This document shows positions 16,651-25,390 of a DNA stretch of 64,000 nucleotides, piece after piece. The notes under the pieces are model-generated. The model did not search any database, was not told the DNA's origin, and was given only the letters and a program-made list of their open reading frames with translations. Location of the stretch: NCBI GenBank assembly GCA_016707115.1, contig JADJIH010000002.1, positions 62,001 to 126,000 on the forward strand, given 5' to 3'. How positions within the stretch are numbered: the first letter of the stretch is position 1; the number at the start of each line of letters is the position of its first letter. A program made the translations under genes and the position numbers. This DNA comes from Ignavibacteriales bacterium. GTDB taxonomy: Bacteria; Bacteroidota; Ignavibacteria; Ignavibacteriales; Ignavibacteriaceae.

Positions 16651-17610
16651 CTAGTTTGGAATATATTCCTTCGTTCTGTCAAATACTGCAAATAATCCGC
16701 CAGTGTGTACAAATATATTTTTCCTTCCGTTACCAGTCTTGAGATATTTTTCATAATACGCAGTAAATGCTTTACCAGTATAAGCTGGGTCAAATAGAAT
16801 TCCAGTGTCTTGTGCAAACTTTTTAATCAAATTAACTTTTGATTGTGAAATCTTTTTGTATCCTTCTTTAGAATATCCGTCAAGCACAACAAGATTTTCC
16901 GGATTGATTTTACAATTCAATTTATAATCCAGCACACAACCTTCTGCAAGTTGTAAGATATGTTTTTCCATTTCTTCCTTTGTCATCAAAACATGCACAG
17001 CTACTATTTTAACATTTAGATTATTTAATGCTGCGCCCACTAACATTCCAGCAGCGGTTCCACCGGAGCCGCAAGCGGCTACAATTGAATCGATATTCTT
17101 AAGGTTCGTTTGTATTTTGAGTTCATTAATAAAATTAATATAGCCCCAAATGCCAAGTGTGGTTGATCCTCCACCTGGAAAAACGTAAGCATTTTTTTTC
17201 TTCTTAAGCAAAGCTAATCTTTGCTCAAACATTATGTCATTTACATTTTCATACTCAGCTTTAGAGAAATACTGAATGTCTGCTCCAAATACTTTATCAA
17301 GAAAAAGATTTCCATTTGGGTTTTTTGTTTCTTTGCCCCACAAAAATAATTTTGTTTTAAGTCCAACTTTTCTGGCAGCTATAACTGTTGCTCTTGCATG
17401 GTTAGATTGATCTCCTCCTGAAGTAAAAACTATATCCGCTTTTTTATTTTTTGCGTCTGCTAAAAGATACTCAAGCTTTCTAACCTTGTTTCCGGACAGT
17501 TCGCAACCTGTCAAATCATCTCGTTTGAGTAAAAAACTTTTACCTTCAAACTTTACTTCTTCTAACGGAGTTGGAATTTGTGCGAGAGAAATCTTTTTTG
17601 GGGTAATCAT
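16651..17610 (-). CDS. PLP-dependent D-cysteine desulfhydrase / ACC deaminase family enzyme
   Basis: The 319-residue protein belongs to the fold-type II PLP family. LKRDDLTGCELSGNKVRKLEYL (about 28-50) contains the Schiff-base lysine in SGNKxRKLE, and ACGSGGTAAGM is the phosphate-binding loop. TSGGDQSNHARAT matches the substrate-contacting SxxGxQSNH stretch of this family, with an Asp (GDQSNH) where ACC deaminases usually have an Ile or Val. Members either degrade D-cysteine to pyruvate, ammonia and sulfide or open the ring of ACC; sequence alone does not decide. Its ATG overlaps the kdsB stop codon, so it is the last gene of the M48-plsC-gatC-kdsB operon. Confidence 0.85.
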   Translation of the reverse strand: MITPKKISLAQIPTPLEEVKFEGKSFLLKRDDLTGCELSGNKVRKLEYLLADAKNKKADIVFTSGGDQSNHARATVIAARKVGLKTKLFLWGKETKNPNGNLFLDKVFGADIQYFSKAEYENVNDIMFEQRLALLKKKKNAYVFPGGGSTTLGIWGYINFINELKIQTNLKNIDSIVAACGSGGTAAGMLVGAALNNLNVKIVAVHVLMTKEEMEKHILQLAEGCVLDYKLNCKINPENLVVLDGYSKEGYKKISQSKVNLIKKFAQDTGILFDPAYTGKAFTAYYEKYLKTGNGRKNIFVHTGGLFAVFDRTKEYIPN

Positions 17611-18410
17611 TTTGCTAGCTCAATCTTTTTAAGTTTTGAATAAATCTTTCTTGCTTTTTCTAGATCTTCCGGTGTATCAACAGAAAAACTATCATACTCA
17701 GTATCAACAATTTTAATTTTAAAACCATTTTCAAGCATTCGCAACTGTTCAAGTTTTTCCCATTGTTCCAAATCAGTTGGTTCAAGTTTAGTAAACTTTA
17801 GTAAATATTCTTTCCGATAAACATATAATCCTATATGTTTATAAATATCTGCTTTCTCAAGCATTTCTTTTTCATCCTTGGCATCACGTACAAATGGAAT
17901 TGGAGAACGTGAGAAATACAATGCAAAATTTTTATAATCAAAAACAACTTTTACAACTGAAGGAGAATTAAACTCTTCAACATTATCAATCAGCTTTGCA
18001 AGAGTTGATACATTAACTTCGAGATCAAATAATAATGGTTCGATAGCCTGATCAATCATCATTCCGCTAATAAATGGTTCATCACCTTGTATGTTAACAA
18101 TTATATCTGCACGAGGAAATTCTTTTGCAACGATAGCAATTCTATCAGAACCAGTTGCACAATCTTTTGGGGTCATAATTGTTGATGCGCCAAATCCTTT
18201 TGCTGCTTTTGCAACTTGTTCATCATCAACCGCAATAACAATTTTATCTATAAGTTTAGATTTGCTTGCCCCTTCGAAAGTATGTTGCAGAAGCGATTTA
18301 CCGCCAATATCAGCCAATGGTTTGCCCATCAACCTTGTAGATGCAAATCGTGCCGGAATAACACCAAGAATGTAAGGATTATTTTTTTTTGGCTTAACCT
18401 TTTTTGCCAT
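17607..18410 (-). CDS. kdsB: 3-deoxy-manno-octulosonate cytidylyltransferase (CMP-KDO synthetase)
   Basis: This 267-residue protein has the nucleotidyltransferase signature IPARFASTRLMGKPLADIGGKSLLQH, the metal-binding NIQGDEPF and the C-terminal SVDTPEDLEKAR, all typical of KdsB. It activates KDO with CTP to make CMP-KDO for lipopolysaccharide inner-core assembly, so the organism probably makes KDO-containing LPS. A lysine-rich N-terminal extension of about 13 residues (MAKKVKPKKNNPY) precedes the core. It overlaps gatC by one base and the following PLP enzyme by four bases. Confidence 0.95.
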   Translation of the reverse strand: MAKKVKPKKNNPYILGVIPARFASTRLMGKPLADIGGKSLLQHTFEGASKSKLIDKIVIAVDDEQVAKAAKGFGASTIMTPKDCATGSDRIAIVAKEFPRADIIVNIQGDEPFISGMMIDQAIEPLLFDLEVNVSTLAKLIDNVEEFNSPSVVKVVFDYKNFALYFSRSPIPFVRDAKDEKEMLEKADIYKHIGLYVYRKEYLLKFTKLEPTDLEQWEKLEQLRMLENGFKIKIVDTEYDSFSVDTPEDLEKARKIYSKLKKIELAK

Positions 18411-18703
18411 TATTTATCACCGATTACTTTAGGAACTTTAAAATGATGTTCATCTTTTGATGGAGCATTTTTCAAAGCATTTTCAGTTGAGATTGATGGC
18501 TTCAATTCATCTTCACGGAAAACATTTGTCTGCTCAACTGGATGAGAAAGCGGATTTACATTTTCTGTATCTAACTCATTAAGCTTATCCATGTAAGATA
18601 ATATCTCATTCATTTGAGGTGTGAAATTTTCAAGCTCTTTATCAGTGAATTTTAATCTTGCAAGTTCAGCAATTTTTTCAACATCTTTTTTTGTAACCGC
18701 CAT
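18410..18703 (-). CDS. gatC: Asp-tRNA(Asn)/Glu-tRNA(Gln) amidotransferase subunit C
   Basis: The 97-residue protein matches GatC: VEKIAELARLKFTDKELENFTPQMNEILSYMDKLNELDTENVNPLSHP, followed by the EDELKPS turn and C-terminal FKVPKVI. GatC holds the GatA amidase and GatB kinase subunits together in the complex that converts misacylated Glu-tRNA(Gln) or Asp-tRNA(Asn) to the correct aminoacyl-tRNA. GatA and GatB are not in the window, which is common since gatC is often encoded apart. It overlaps kdsB by one base and abuts plsC. Confidence 0.94.
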   Translation of the reverse strand: MAVTKKDVEKIAELARLKFTDKELENFTPQMNEILSYMDKLNELDTENVNPLSHPVEQTNVFREDELKPSISTENALKNAPSKDEHHFKVPKVIGDK

Positions 18704-19413
18704 TAATCATATTCCTTTTGATTGCTGATAATAATCTCTCTAACTTTTTCCATTAACGCAAGTTCATCTTGTTTTGCTTTAATATTGTCAGTCGGTATCG
18801 GTTTATCAAAATGAAGATAGATTGTTCCGCTTTTTAGTTTAAACGTACCTTTGGGCATAATTTTTTTGGTACCATTTATTGTAATCGGAACAATAGGATA
18901 ACCGCTATGTGCGGCAAGATAAAAAGCACCACGTTTAAAACTTTGCACTTCTCCTGTTTTACTTCTTGTGCCTTCAGGAAAAACAAGTACTGATATTTTC
19001 TTTTTATCCATTACTTTTTTTGCTTCTGTCAAACTATTCATTGCAGCTTTGGGATCGTTTCTATCTATTACAACATACGGACCCAAATAGAGTTGCCAAC
19101 CAAAAAATGGGATACGAGCAAGTTCTTTTTTAAATATCATACTCAATCGATTTGGAACGCCCCATTGCAACGCTGTTATATCAAGCTGACTTGAATGATT
19201 TGATGCAAAAACATAAACCGCTTTTCTATCAATATTTTCAAGTCCTGTTACCTTTACCCTAACACCCGAAATCAATAAAATTCCACCAGGAAAAATTTTA
19301 GCAATGTAGTGATAAATAGTAAAGCTTCTATCAATAAAAATAAAAATCAAACCAAAGATTGAACAAATAAAAGTATGAATTACAATTAAAAATATTTTAA
19401 GATACGTGATCAA
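18703..19413 (-). CDS. plsC: 1-acyl-sn-glycerol-3-phosphate acyltransferase
   Basis: The 236-residue protein has an N-terminal membrane segment and the acyltransferase motifs NHSSQLD (NHxxxxD, catalytic His-Asp dyad) and FPEGTRS (glycerol-phosphate binding), plus PIVPITINGT. PlsC adds the second acyl chain to lysophosphatidic acid at the inner membrane to form phosphatidic acid. It starts one base after the M48 protease gene ends and overlaps gatC by one base, so translation is likely coupled across the operon. Confidence 0.92.
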   Translation of the reverse strand: MITYLKIFLIVIHTFICSIFGLIFIFIDRSFTIYHYIAKIFPGGILLISGVRVKVTGLENIDRKAVYVFASNHSSQLDITALQWGVPNRLSMIFKKELARIPFFGWQLYLGPYVVIDRNDPKAAMNSLTEAKKVMDKKKISVLVFPEGTRSKTGEVQSFKRGAFYLAAHSGYPIVPITINGTKKIMPKGTFKLKSGTIYLHFDKPIPTDNIKAKQDELALMEKVREIIISNQKEYD

Positions 19414-19414
19414 A

Positions 19415-20551
19415 TTAAACCTCAGACTGTATTTCAGTGGTTATTTCGATGATACCCTTTTCACTCACAAAATTCTTTATGGCATTAATTCTGTTATTTA
19501 TCGATGGATGTGAATAGAAAAACCACTCAACAAATGCGTGAGGTTCTCTGTCACCCAGATTTTGATCCGTAAGTTTGTTTAGAGTTTTGATAAAACTATC
19601 TGGTTTATGTGTTGATTTAATAGCATATCGGTCAGCTTCGTATTCATATTTTCTGGAAAGAATATTTCCAATCGGAGATTGTATCAAACCGATGATCATC
19701 GCCCATAAACTTAATAATGGCAAAGCTGCAATTTGTGTTATGTTTTCAAAATAAAACCAGCTTAAAGAATTTTTATAAAGAATTGAGATAATAAAAAATG
19801 TTAAAAAACTTGATACTGTACCAAATATCAAATTCTTAATAATGTGTTTATGTTTGTAATGACCTAGCTCGTGAGCAATTACAGTTTCAATTTCGTCTTT
19901 TGTATAATCATTCAATAGAGTATCACCAAGGATGATTCTTTTAGTTTTTCCTAATCCCGTAAAAGCAGCGTTAGCCTTTTTAGTATTCTTGCTCATATCA
20001 AATGAAAAAACATTTTCAACCTTTATTCCAGCACCTTTTGCAAGATTACTTATCCTTGTCTTTAATTCCTCATCACCCAAAGGTATTATTTTATAAAAAA
20101 TTGGAAGTATAATTATTGGGAATAGTTGAGAAAGTACAACTGAAATCAAAAACATGGCTGAAGCAAATACCAGCCACCACAAATCACCAAATTGATTTAT
20201 CACATAAAAGAAAAGCAAAAGAATTGGAATCCCAATTACCAATCCTACTAACATCGATTTTAGATTTTCTAAAAAGTATTTAAAGAATGTTTGATTTGAT
20301 AAATTGTATTTATGTTCAAGATAAAAACCGGAATAAATATTTATCGGCATAAATAAAACTGAACTAAATATTCCAATTACAAAAACAAAAATCATAAAAA
20401 CTAAATATGAATTTTCACTAATTGTCTGAATGAATTTTTGTAGTGATAAACTATATCCCATAGCAATAAAAAGATAAAGCAAAATAAAACTTATTATAGC
20501 TTTTCCAATTCCAATTGCAAGCTTAGTATTATTGTATTTTTTTGATTTCAT
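19415..20551 (-). CDS. M48-family membrane metalloprotease (Ste24-like)
   Basis: The protein (378 aa from the ATG at 20549-20551) has several hydrophobic segments and the zinc motif HELGH in VIAHELGHYKHKH, with the downstream glutamate ligand in YEYEADRYAIKS. SQLFPIIILPIFYKIIPLGDEEL and NAAFTGLGKTKRIILGDTLL are characteristic of the Ste24/CAAX-protease branch of M48. In bacteria such enzymes handle membrane protein quality control. I prefer the ATG at 20551 to the upstream in-frame ATG at 20587, because the extra twelve residues (MIAINSVAIFNY) look like a spurious extension. It heads a compact operon with plsC, gatC, kdsB and a PLP enzyme. Confidence 0.88.
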   Translation of the reverse strand: MKSKKYNNTKLAIGIGKAIISFILLYLFIAMGYSLSLQKFIQTISENSYLVFMIFVFVIGIFSSVLFMPINIYSGFYLEHKYNLSNQTFFKYFLENLKSMLVGLVIGIPILLLFFYVINQFGDLWWLVFASAMFLISVVLSQLFPIIILPIFYKIIPLGDEELKTRISNLAKGAGIKVENVFSFDMSKNTKKANAAFTGLGKTKRIILGDTLLNDYTKDEIETVIAHELGHYKHKHIIKNLIFGTVSSFLTFFIISILYKNSLSWFYFENITQIAALPLLSLWAMIIGLIQSPIGNILSRKYEYEADRYAIKSTHKPDSFIKTLNKLTDQNLGDREPHAFVEWFFYSHPSINNRINAIKNFVSEKGIIEITTEIQSEV

Positions 20552-20661
20552 ATAGTTAAAAATAGCAACTGAATTTATGGCAATCAATTTTAGATTTTGG
20601 GTTAAATCTATTCAAATTTTTTCCTAAGTTTAGCTCGTAAACAAAATTCATAGAGGAGAAC

Positions 20662-21403
20662 ATGAAAAAAACTTATTTATCAATCTTTTTTGCAGCATTT
20701 ATTCTGCTATTCGTTTCTCAATCAAATGCTCAGATTAGTTTTCAAATTGGCGGTGGGTTAGGTTATTCTGTTCCATCAGGTGATTATGGTGGTACAACAG
20801 CAGAATTTTATAATGGTGAAAAATATGGAATGGAATCCGGAATAAATTTTCACGCAAAAGCAAGATTAGGTTTGCTATTTATAAATGCTTTTGGTGAAGT
20901 TGGCTACACAACTTTTAGTGGTGAAGGTGATGCTCCTTCAGGTGGTGGAACAATTAAAAATTCTCAAAAAATTGTTTCAATGAAAGTTGGACCAGAATTC
21001 GCAATGAATATCCCACTTTCTCCTATTACACCATATCTACAGGGATTTGTAGCAATTAATACAATTTCTGGTTCAGTTGAGTTTACTGGAATTAGTGGCG
21101 TACCAAGCGGAGAGCAAGACTTAAACAGTGCAACAAGAATTGGCTTAGGTGCTGGCGTTGGTGCAGTTTTTTAGTTTAGGTGGAATAAAATTAGATGCAA
21201 ACATTCAGTATCATCTTATAAATTTTGCGGGCAAAGAATATAAAATTGAAAATGTAAATTCTCACACTATAGATTAGATAAATACACAAATCTTAATGAT
21301 GCTGAAGATCCATCTAGCTGGAACATTACCTGATCATTTTATTACAGATTCTAGAAATATGAGCGCGATTGAATTTAAATTATCACTGATGTTTGGATTG
21401 TAA
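20662..21403 (+). pseudogene. Outer-membrane beta-barrel protein gene broken by three frameshifts
   Basis: The first 170 codons are intact: a signal peptide (MKKTYLSIFFAAFILLFVSQSNAQ) then alternating glycine-rich beta-strands typical of a small outer-membrane barrel. The frame stops at TAG 21172-21174, directly after a run of six T. Removing one T continues as FSLGGIKLDANIQYHLINF up to a stop at 21275-21277; another frame then reads RLDKYTNLNDAEDPSSWN to a stop at 21331-21333; a third gives DHFITDSRNMSAIEFKLSLMFGL ending at 21403, a plausible barrel C-terminus. Full length would be about 245 residues. AGAGGAG precedes the ATG. Either the gene is decaying or this stretch has sequencing errors. 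Confidence 0.75.
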
Positions 21404-21428
21404 AGTGTTTAGTTTTTGAATAGTAAAC

Positions 21429-21456
21429 AAACCCAATTCTATATTGAATTGGGTTT
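21429..21456. terminator. Intrinsic terminator between converging genes
   Basis: AAACCCAATTC (21429-21439) and GAATTGGGTTT (21446-21456) form an 11-bp stem with a 6-base loop. It lies after the barrel pseudogene on the plus strand and after terC on the minus strand. T tails are modest on both sides. Confidence 0.75.
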
Positions 21457-21486
21457 GCTGTTTTAAATTCAAAAGCATTTCGTTGT

Positions 21487-22230
21487 TTACTCACCCGGAA
21501 TTTCTTGTCTTAACTTAATTGGTTCTGCTTTCTTCTTTCTCATCTTTAAATTTAACATCTCTACAAATACACTAAAGGCCATTGCAAAGTAGATGTATCC
21601 TTTAGGAATGTGTTGATGCAATCCCTCTATAATTAAAGTGAAACCAATTAGAAGTAAGAAACTCAATGCAAGTATTTTAATTGTAGGATGGTTTTCAACA
21701 AAATCACTTATCGATCCTGAAAAGAACATCATGAATATCACAGCTATAACTACTGCAATAATCATTACAGGCAAATCATTTGCCATCCCAATCGCTGTAA
21801 TAACTGAATCAAGTGAGAAGACAACATCAAGTAAAAGTATCTGAATGATGACACTCATAAATGAAGTTTTCGCTTTAACGTTATGATGCTCTTCTTCACC
21901 CTCTAACTTAGAATGAATTTCCATAGTACTTTTTGCAAGTAAAAATAATCCTCCAAGAATAAGAATTAAATCACGACCTGAAAGTCCTGTTTCAAAAAGT
22001 GTAAAGAATGGTTCTTTTAGTTTTACGATTAGTGAAATTGAAAAAAGTAAAAGTATTCTGGTCAGCATTGCTAATGCAAGTCCAACTAATCTACCTTTCT
22101 TTTGTTGTTCTTTGGGTAGCTTGCCAGAAAGAATTGAGATAAAAATTATATTATCAATTCCAAGTACAATTTCAAGAACAGTTAGTGTAAGTAGTGCAAT
22201 TAATGCTTGCGGATCAGTAATCCATTCCAT
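21487..22230 (-). CDS. TerC-family integral membrane protein
   Basis: The 247-residue protein has about seven transmembrane segments and the TerC signatures EIVLGIDNIIFISIL and DVVFSLDSVITAIGM, each carrying conserved acidic residues in membrane helices. An acidic-histidine cytoplasmic loop (KLEGEEEHHNVKAK) sits between. TerC/Alx proteins are linked to tellurite resistance and to export of manganese to newly exported metalloenzymes; the specific role here is inferred. The gene stands alone, with a candidate promoter just upstream and a terminator downstream. No manganese (yybP-ykoY) riboswitch is recognisable in the short leader. Confidence 0.9.
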   Translation of the reverse strand: MEWITDPQALIALLTLTVLEIVLGIDNIIFISILSGKLPKEQQKKGRLVGLALAMLTRILLLFSISLIVKLKEPFFTLFETGLSGRDLILILGGLFLLAKSTMEIHSKLEGEEEHHNVKAKTSFMSVIIQILLLDVVFSLDSVITAIGMANDLPVMIIAVVIAVIFMMFFSGSISDFVENHPTIKILALSFLLLIGFTLIIEGLHQHIPKGYIYFAMAFSVFVEMLNLKMRKKKAEPIKLRQEIPGE

Positions 22231-22263
22231 TTAGTTTGTTTCCTGTAATAAAAATTAGTGGGG

Positions 22264-22295
22264 CAAAGTTAGAAATCAGATTGGTTAAAATGAAA
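22264..22295 (-). promoter_or_regulatory. Bacteroidota-type promoter for terC
   Basis: The minus strand shows TAACTTTG (22264-22271), a perfect -7 box, with TTTC (22292-22295) at 20 bases as a one-mismatch -33 box. Transcription would begin about 27 bases before the terC ATG. Confidence 0.5.
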
Positions 22296-22333
22296 TTTCA
22301 CAGGGTGGATAATTACAATAAAATAAAATCATA

Positions 22334-22355
22334 CTTCGACTTTGCTCAGTGTGAC
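22334..22355. repeat. REP-like dispersed motif (single copy)
   Basis: The intergenic sequence between terC and the Cys-rich gene contains cttcgac followed by tttg and ctcagtgtgac. This resembles a short palindrome-like intergenic repeat (cttcgac...gctcag...gtgac) that I recall as frequent in Bacteroidota and some other environmental bacterial genomes. Only one copy is seen in this window, so its repeat nature here rests on memory of other genomes. Confidence 0.4.
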
Positions 22356-22382
22356 AATTGTATTAATTCACAAAATAAAAAA

Positions 22383-22402
22383 GCCCTTCAGAAGAGAAGG
22401 GC
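22383..22402 (-). terminator. Intrinsic terminator after Cys/Lys-rich gene
   Basis: On the minus strand GCCCTTC and GAAGGGC arms (22383-22389 and 22396-22402) form a 7-bp stem with a 6-base loop followed by about six T residues. Confidence 0.8.
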
Positions 22403-22421
22403 CTGTTAAACTAAAAACTTT

Positions 22422-22751
22422 TTAGTGAGTTTCTTTTTTCTCTACTTCTTTTTCAACTTTCTTTTCCTTTTTAACATCGCAGCAAGAAGAAGTTGTGCCA
22501 CATCCTTCTTTCTTTTCAACCTTGGTAACAACAACTTCTTTCTCAATTACTTCTTTACCATCTTTTAACCCAGCAGAAGTAGTAGTTGTTGTTTTTTGAA
22601 CATCACCAGTTTTCATAGTATGATCTTTGTCGTTGCATTTTTCAACTTTAGTAGTCTCACCTTTTTCTTTAGTGCAGCAATCCTTTGATTGAGCATTTAC
22701 AGCAAAAGCAAATATTGTTACAAGAGCCAGAGCAAAAATAAGATTCTTCAT
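22422..22751 (-). CDS. Small exported Cys- and Lys-rich protein, unknown function
   Basis: The 109-residue product has a clear signal peptide (MKNLIFALALVTIFAFAVNAQS) and a mature part rich in Lys, Glu, Thr and Val, with cysteine clusters at both ends: DCCTKEKG...KCNDKD and EGCGTTSSCCDVKKEKK. The cysteines could bind metal or form disulfides; no known family was recognised. It has its own near-perfect promoter (22783-22813) and terminator (22383-22402), so it is a monocistronic, probably well-expressed unit. The C-terminus is a lysine/glutamate repeat (KKEKKVEKEVEKKE). Confidence 0.75.
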   Translation of the reverse strand: MKNLIFALALVTIFAFAVNAQSKDCCTKEKGETTKVEKCNDKDHTMKTGDVQKTTTTTSAGLKDGKEVIEKEVVVTKVEKKEGCGTTSSCCDVKKEKKVEKEVEKKETH

Positions 22752-22782
22752 TTATTACCTTTCTTGTTTATTTATTTCTAAA

Positions 22783-22813
22783 CAAAGCTAAAGAAAACAC
22801 AATTATTTGCAAA
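22783..22813 (-). promoter_or_regulatory. Consensus Bacteroidota promoter for Cys/Lys-rich gene
   Basis: On the minus strand TTTG (22810-22813), a 19-base spacer, and TAGCTTTG (22783-22790) match both boxes of the Bacteroidota consensus exactly. The start point would be about 25 bases before the ATG at 22751. Confidence 0.7.
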
Positions 22814-22832
22814 TACCAATAGTTAGATTTTT

Positions 22833-23591
22833 CTAAATAATTCCGAGACTTTTTTCAGTAATCCAGCCTATTTTCCCATCATCTAATCGAATTTTTACCC
22901 AATCATCAACATTGTCTTCAATTCTAACTTTCAATCCCTCATGGATTTGAAATGAATCTTTTGATGAATAATCTGGTGATGATTTTACAATAACTGATGT
23001 TTCAATAATAACTCCATCTTTAGTATTAAACTCTTTATTCATTTTAACAATCAATAAAGAAATTGTTAATAATAAAATTACAGTAAGACCGATACCAGTA
23101 AAAAAAGATATACGCTGTTCGGTAACACTTCTTGAAAAGAAATAAACTACAAATACAATCAATACTAAAATGAAAATGATGTACACAATTATTGTCCAAC
23201 CAGTAACTGAAAATGCTGCGAGTATTCCTTCCCAAAGATTAAAAATAAAAAACGGAGGAAGAGTATCAACTTTATCTTTAAGATTTAATTTTGCGAGTGC
23301 AAGATTGTGCTTTACATCTTCATCATTTGGAGATAGTTTTAACGCCTTTTCATAATATAAAATCGCATAACCAACTTTACCTAAACGATAATGCGCATTA
23401 CCTAAATTATAGTATAATGAAGTTCCCTCAAATCCATCTAAGAGAAGTTTGTTGTATTCTTCAATCGCAAGCTGGTAACGATTATTTTTATAATATTCAT
23501 TTGCAGTTTGCATTATCGAATTTGAATCAGCTTTAGCTAAAGACGATAGAAAAATTAAAAGATAAAATATGTTAATCAAATATTTTTTCAT
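22833..23591 (-). CDS. batE: BatE-like TPR/SH3 membrane protein
   Basis: The 252-residue protein has a signal peptide, TPR units (about 30-110: ANEYYKNNRYQLAIEEYNKLL, YYNLGNAHYRLGKVGYAILYYEKALKLSPND), two transmembrane helices (about 130-155 and 163-183) and a C-terminal bacterial SH3 domain (VIVKSSPDYSSKDSFQIHEGLKVRIED...GWITEKSLGII). This TPR-TM-TM-SH3 order matches BatE, the last product of Bat operons. The Bat complex was described in Bacteroides fragilis as supporting oxygen tolerance; the molecular role is uncertain. It overlaps batD by four bases. Confidence 0.85.
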   Translation of the reverse strand: MKKYLINIFYLLIFLSSLAKADSNSIMQTANEYYKNNRYQLAIEEYNKLLLDGFEGTSLYYNLGNAHYRLGKVGYAILYYEKALKLSPNDEDVKHNLALAKLNLKDKVDTLPPFFIFNLWEGILAAFSVTGWTIIVYIIFILVLIVFVVYFFSRSVTEQRISFFTGIGLTVILLLTISLLIVKMNKEFNTKDGVIIETSVIVKSSPDYSSKDSFQIHEGLKVRIEDNVDDWVKIRLDDGKIGWITEKSLGII

Positions 23592-25390
23592 TTTGCAATT
23601 GATCTTTCAATATCAATAACAACATCAGAAAATGCCTGATACATTTCATTCATTGCCTGTGAGGGGTTTGTTCCTGGTGCAAATCTTATAAACTCACATT
23701 TCTGTGCATTCGTTTTCATCTTCTCAACTAATTCAGGTTTGATATTTCGTTTCAACAATTCATCTGCAGCTCTATCCAGAGTAAACTCAGATTTTGGTAT
23801 ATGAAATTTATCTTCAAGATATCCGAACAAAGCTTGTGAAATTTCCGAATAAAATAATTCAATATTTTTTACATCAAGAAGTTTCTTAGCTGTTTTAAAT
23901 CGCTTACGAGCAACTTTTTCTGCTTTGGAATAACGTAATAACTGCTGATTACCTGACAGCTTATCCTGCTTTCGTTTCCAGCCAATTAACACAAATGCTG
24001 ATATCATTGGAAGAATTGATGCAGCCCAAAATTCTGGTTTTAAAATTAAAACATCACCTTGCAATTCTACATCATCGAACTTTGTTTTGATATAACGAAT
24101 ATCATTATCAAGCTGTTGAATATTTTGCTGATCAGCATAATCTTCAGCACTTCCCTGCCCTTGCTCAATCTCAACATTAAAAGATTTAGATCTTATAGTC
24201 TTATATGATTTTGTTTCGGGATCAAAGTATGAAAATTCAATGGCAGGGATTTCCCTTGCACCGGCAATTCTTGGAATCAACAAATACTCAGCTTTTTTTG
24301 TTCCGCCAATTTTTCCAGAACGATTTATCTGCTCATCTGTTTTGGGATCATATTTTTCAAAACCATTCGGCAGCTCAAATGGTGGAAGTTCAAGCAACTT
24401 AAGGTTGCCAGTTCCACTTATATCAAACTTTAAAGTGATCGGCTCATTAGTTTTAGTTTTTTGCTTATCAATTGAAGCCAAAAAATTAAAATTACCAACT
24501 GCACCTCTGAACGAAGCTGGTTTATTATTTTCTGGTAACGGAATAACATCAACCTTTAACGTATTTGATTTAGCCGGATACTCAACAATTTCTGATCGCC
24601 CAAATGGATCACCAAAAAAATCATCCCAAACATTATTTGGATTTTTTTTCTTCTGGATTTGAATTGGAATTGTTAATTCGAATGGAGTAACTTCTAATTT
24701 TCCAGATTGACTTGGGAATAGTGCAACTCGTTTTAACAATCCAACTTTGTACTGCTTACCATCGATCACTTCATTCCCAAATGAAATATTTCTTGCGGTT
24801 TCTAATTCTTCGGCCCAAAATCCCTGATACTGCGGAAGTTTATCAACAGACATTTGAGCGGCTATATTCAATCTTGTATATAGTTTGTAGGTTACCGTAA
24901 CTTGCTCACCCTGATACACTTTGTTCTTATCTATTGAAGCGCGGATAAATAAATTCTCGGCAATTTCCTGATTAGAAACTCCACTGCTATTATTTTCATC
25001 TTTTGGTTTTTGAGATCCTTTAATAACAGTAATTTTAATCGGACTTGTAGTATAAGTTTGTCCTTCAGATTGTATTGAAGCACTACCAATTGTAAATGAG
25101 CCAGTTGTATTTGGCATTAAGATATAGGATAACGTTAATGAAGAAGATGAAACACCATTGATTATCTGCATACTTGTAGATTGATTTGGACCTGATAGAA
25201 CTCTAAACTCTTTTAATGATGGCGGATTGAAATTTTTTAAACCGTTTAAATTTTTCCCTTCAAATGTAAACTGTAATTGAAAACGATCGTTCTCAGCAAC
25301 TTTGTTATTATCCACAGTTGCAACAAATGATTGCGCAAAAGTAATTGAACTAAACAAAAACAAATAAAATAAAAATGCCTTTTTTAACAT
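23588..25390 (-). CDS. batD: BatD family protein
   Basis: The 600-residue protein has a signal peptide (MLKKAFLFYLFLFSSITFAQ), several immunoglobulin-like beta domains (from SFVATVDNNKVAENDRFQLQFTF and IRASIDKNKVYQGEQVTVTYKL), a transmembrane helix near residues 455-472 (AASILPMISAFVLIGW) and a cytoplasmic helical tail of about 125 residues. FVRASVDKNxVYxGEQ and the tail match the BatD/DUF-type oxygen-tolerance family. It sits between batC and batE, overlapping each by one to four bases. Its ectodomain probably organises the Bat VWA proteins in the periplasm, which is inference. Confidence 0.88.
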   Translation of the reverse strand: MLKKAFLFYLFLFSSITFAQSFVATVDNNKVAENDRFQLQFTFEGKNLNGLKNFNPPSLKEFRVLSGPNQSTSMQIINGVSSSSLTLSYILMPNTTGSFTIGSASIQSEGQTYTTSPIKITVIKGSQKPKDENNSSGVSNQEIAENLFIRASIDKNKVYQGEQVTVTYKLYTRLNIAAQMSVDKLPQYQGFWAEELETARNISFGNEVIDGKQYKVGLLKRVALFPSQSGKLEVTPFELTIPIQIQKKKNPNNVWDDFFGDPFGRSEIVEYPAKSNTLKVDVIPLPENNKPASFRGAVGNFNFLASIDKQKTKTNEPITLKFDISGTGNLKLLELPPFELPNGFEKYDPKTDEQINRSGKIGGTKKAEYLLIPRIAGAREIPAIEFSYFDPETKSYKTIRSKSFNVEIEQGQGSAEDYADQQNIQQLDNDIRYIKTKFDDVELQGDVLILKPEFWAASILPMISAFVLIGWKRKQDKLSGNQQLLRYSKAEKVARKRFKTAKKLLDVKNIELFYSEISQALFGYLEDKFHIPKSEFTLDRAADELLKRNIKPELVEKMKTNAQKCEFIRFAPGTNPSQAMNEMYQAFSDVVIDIERSIAK

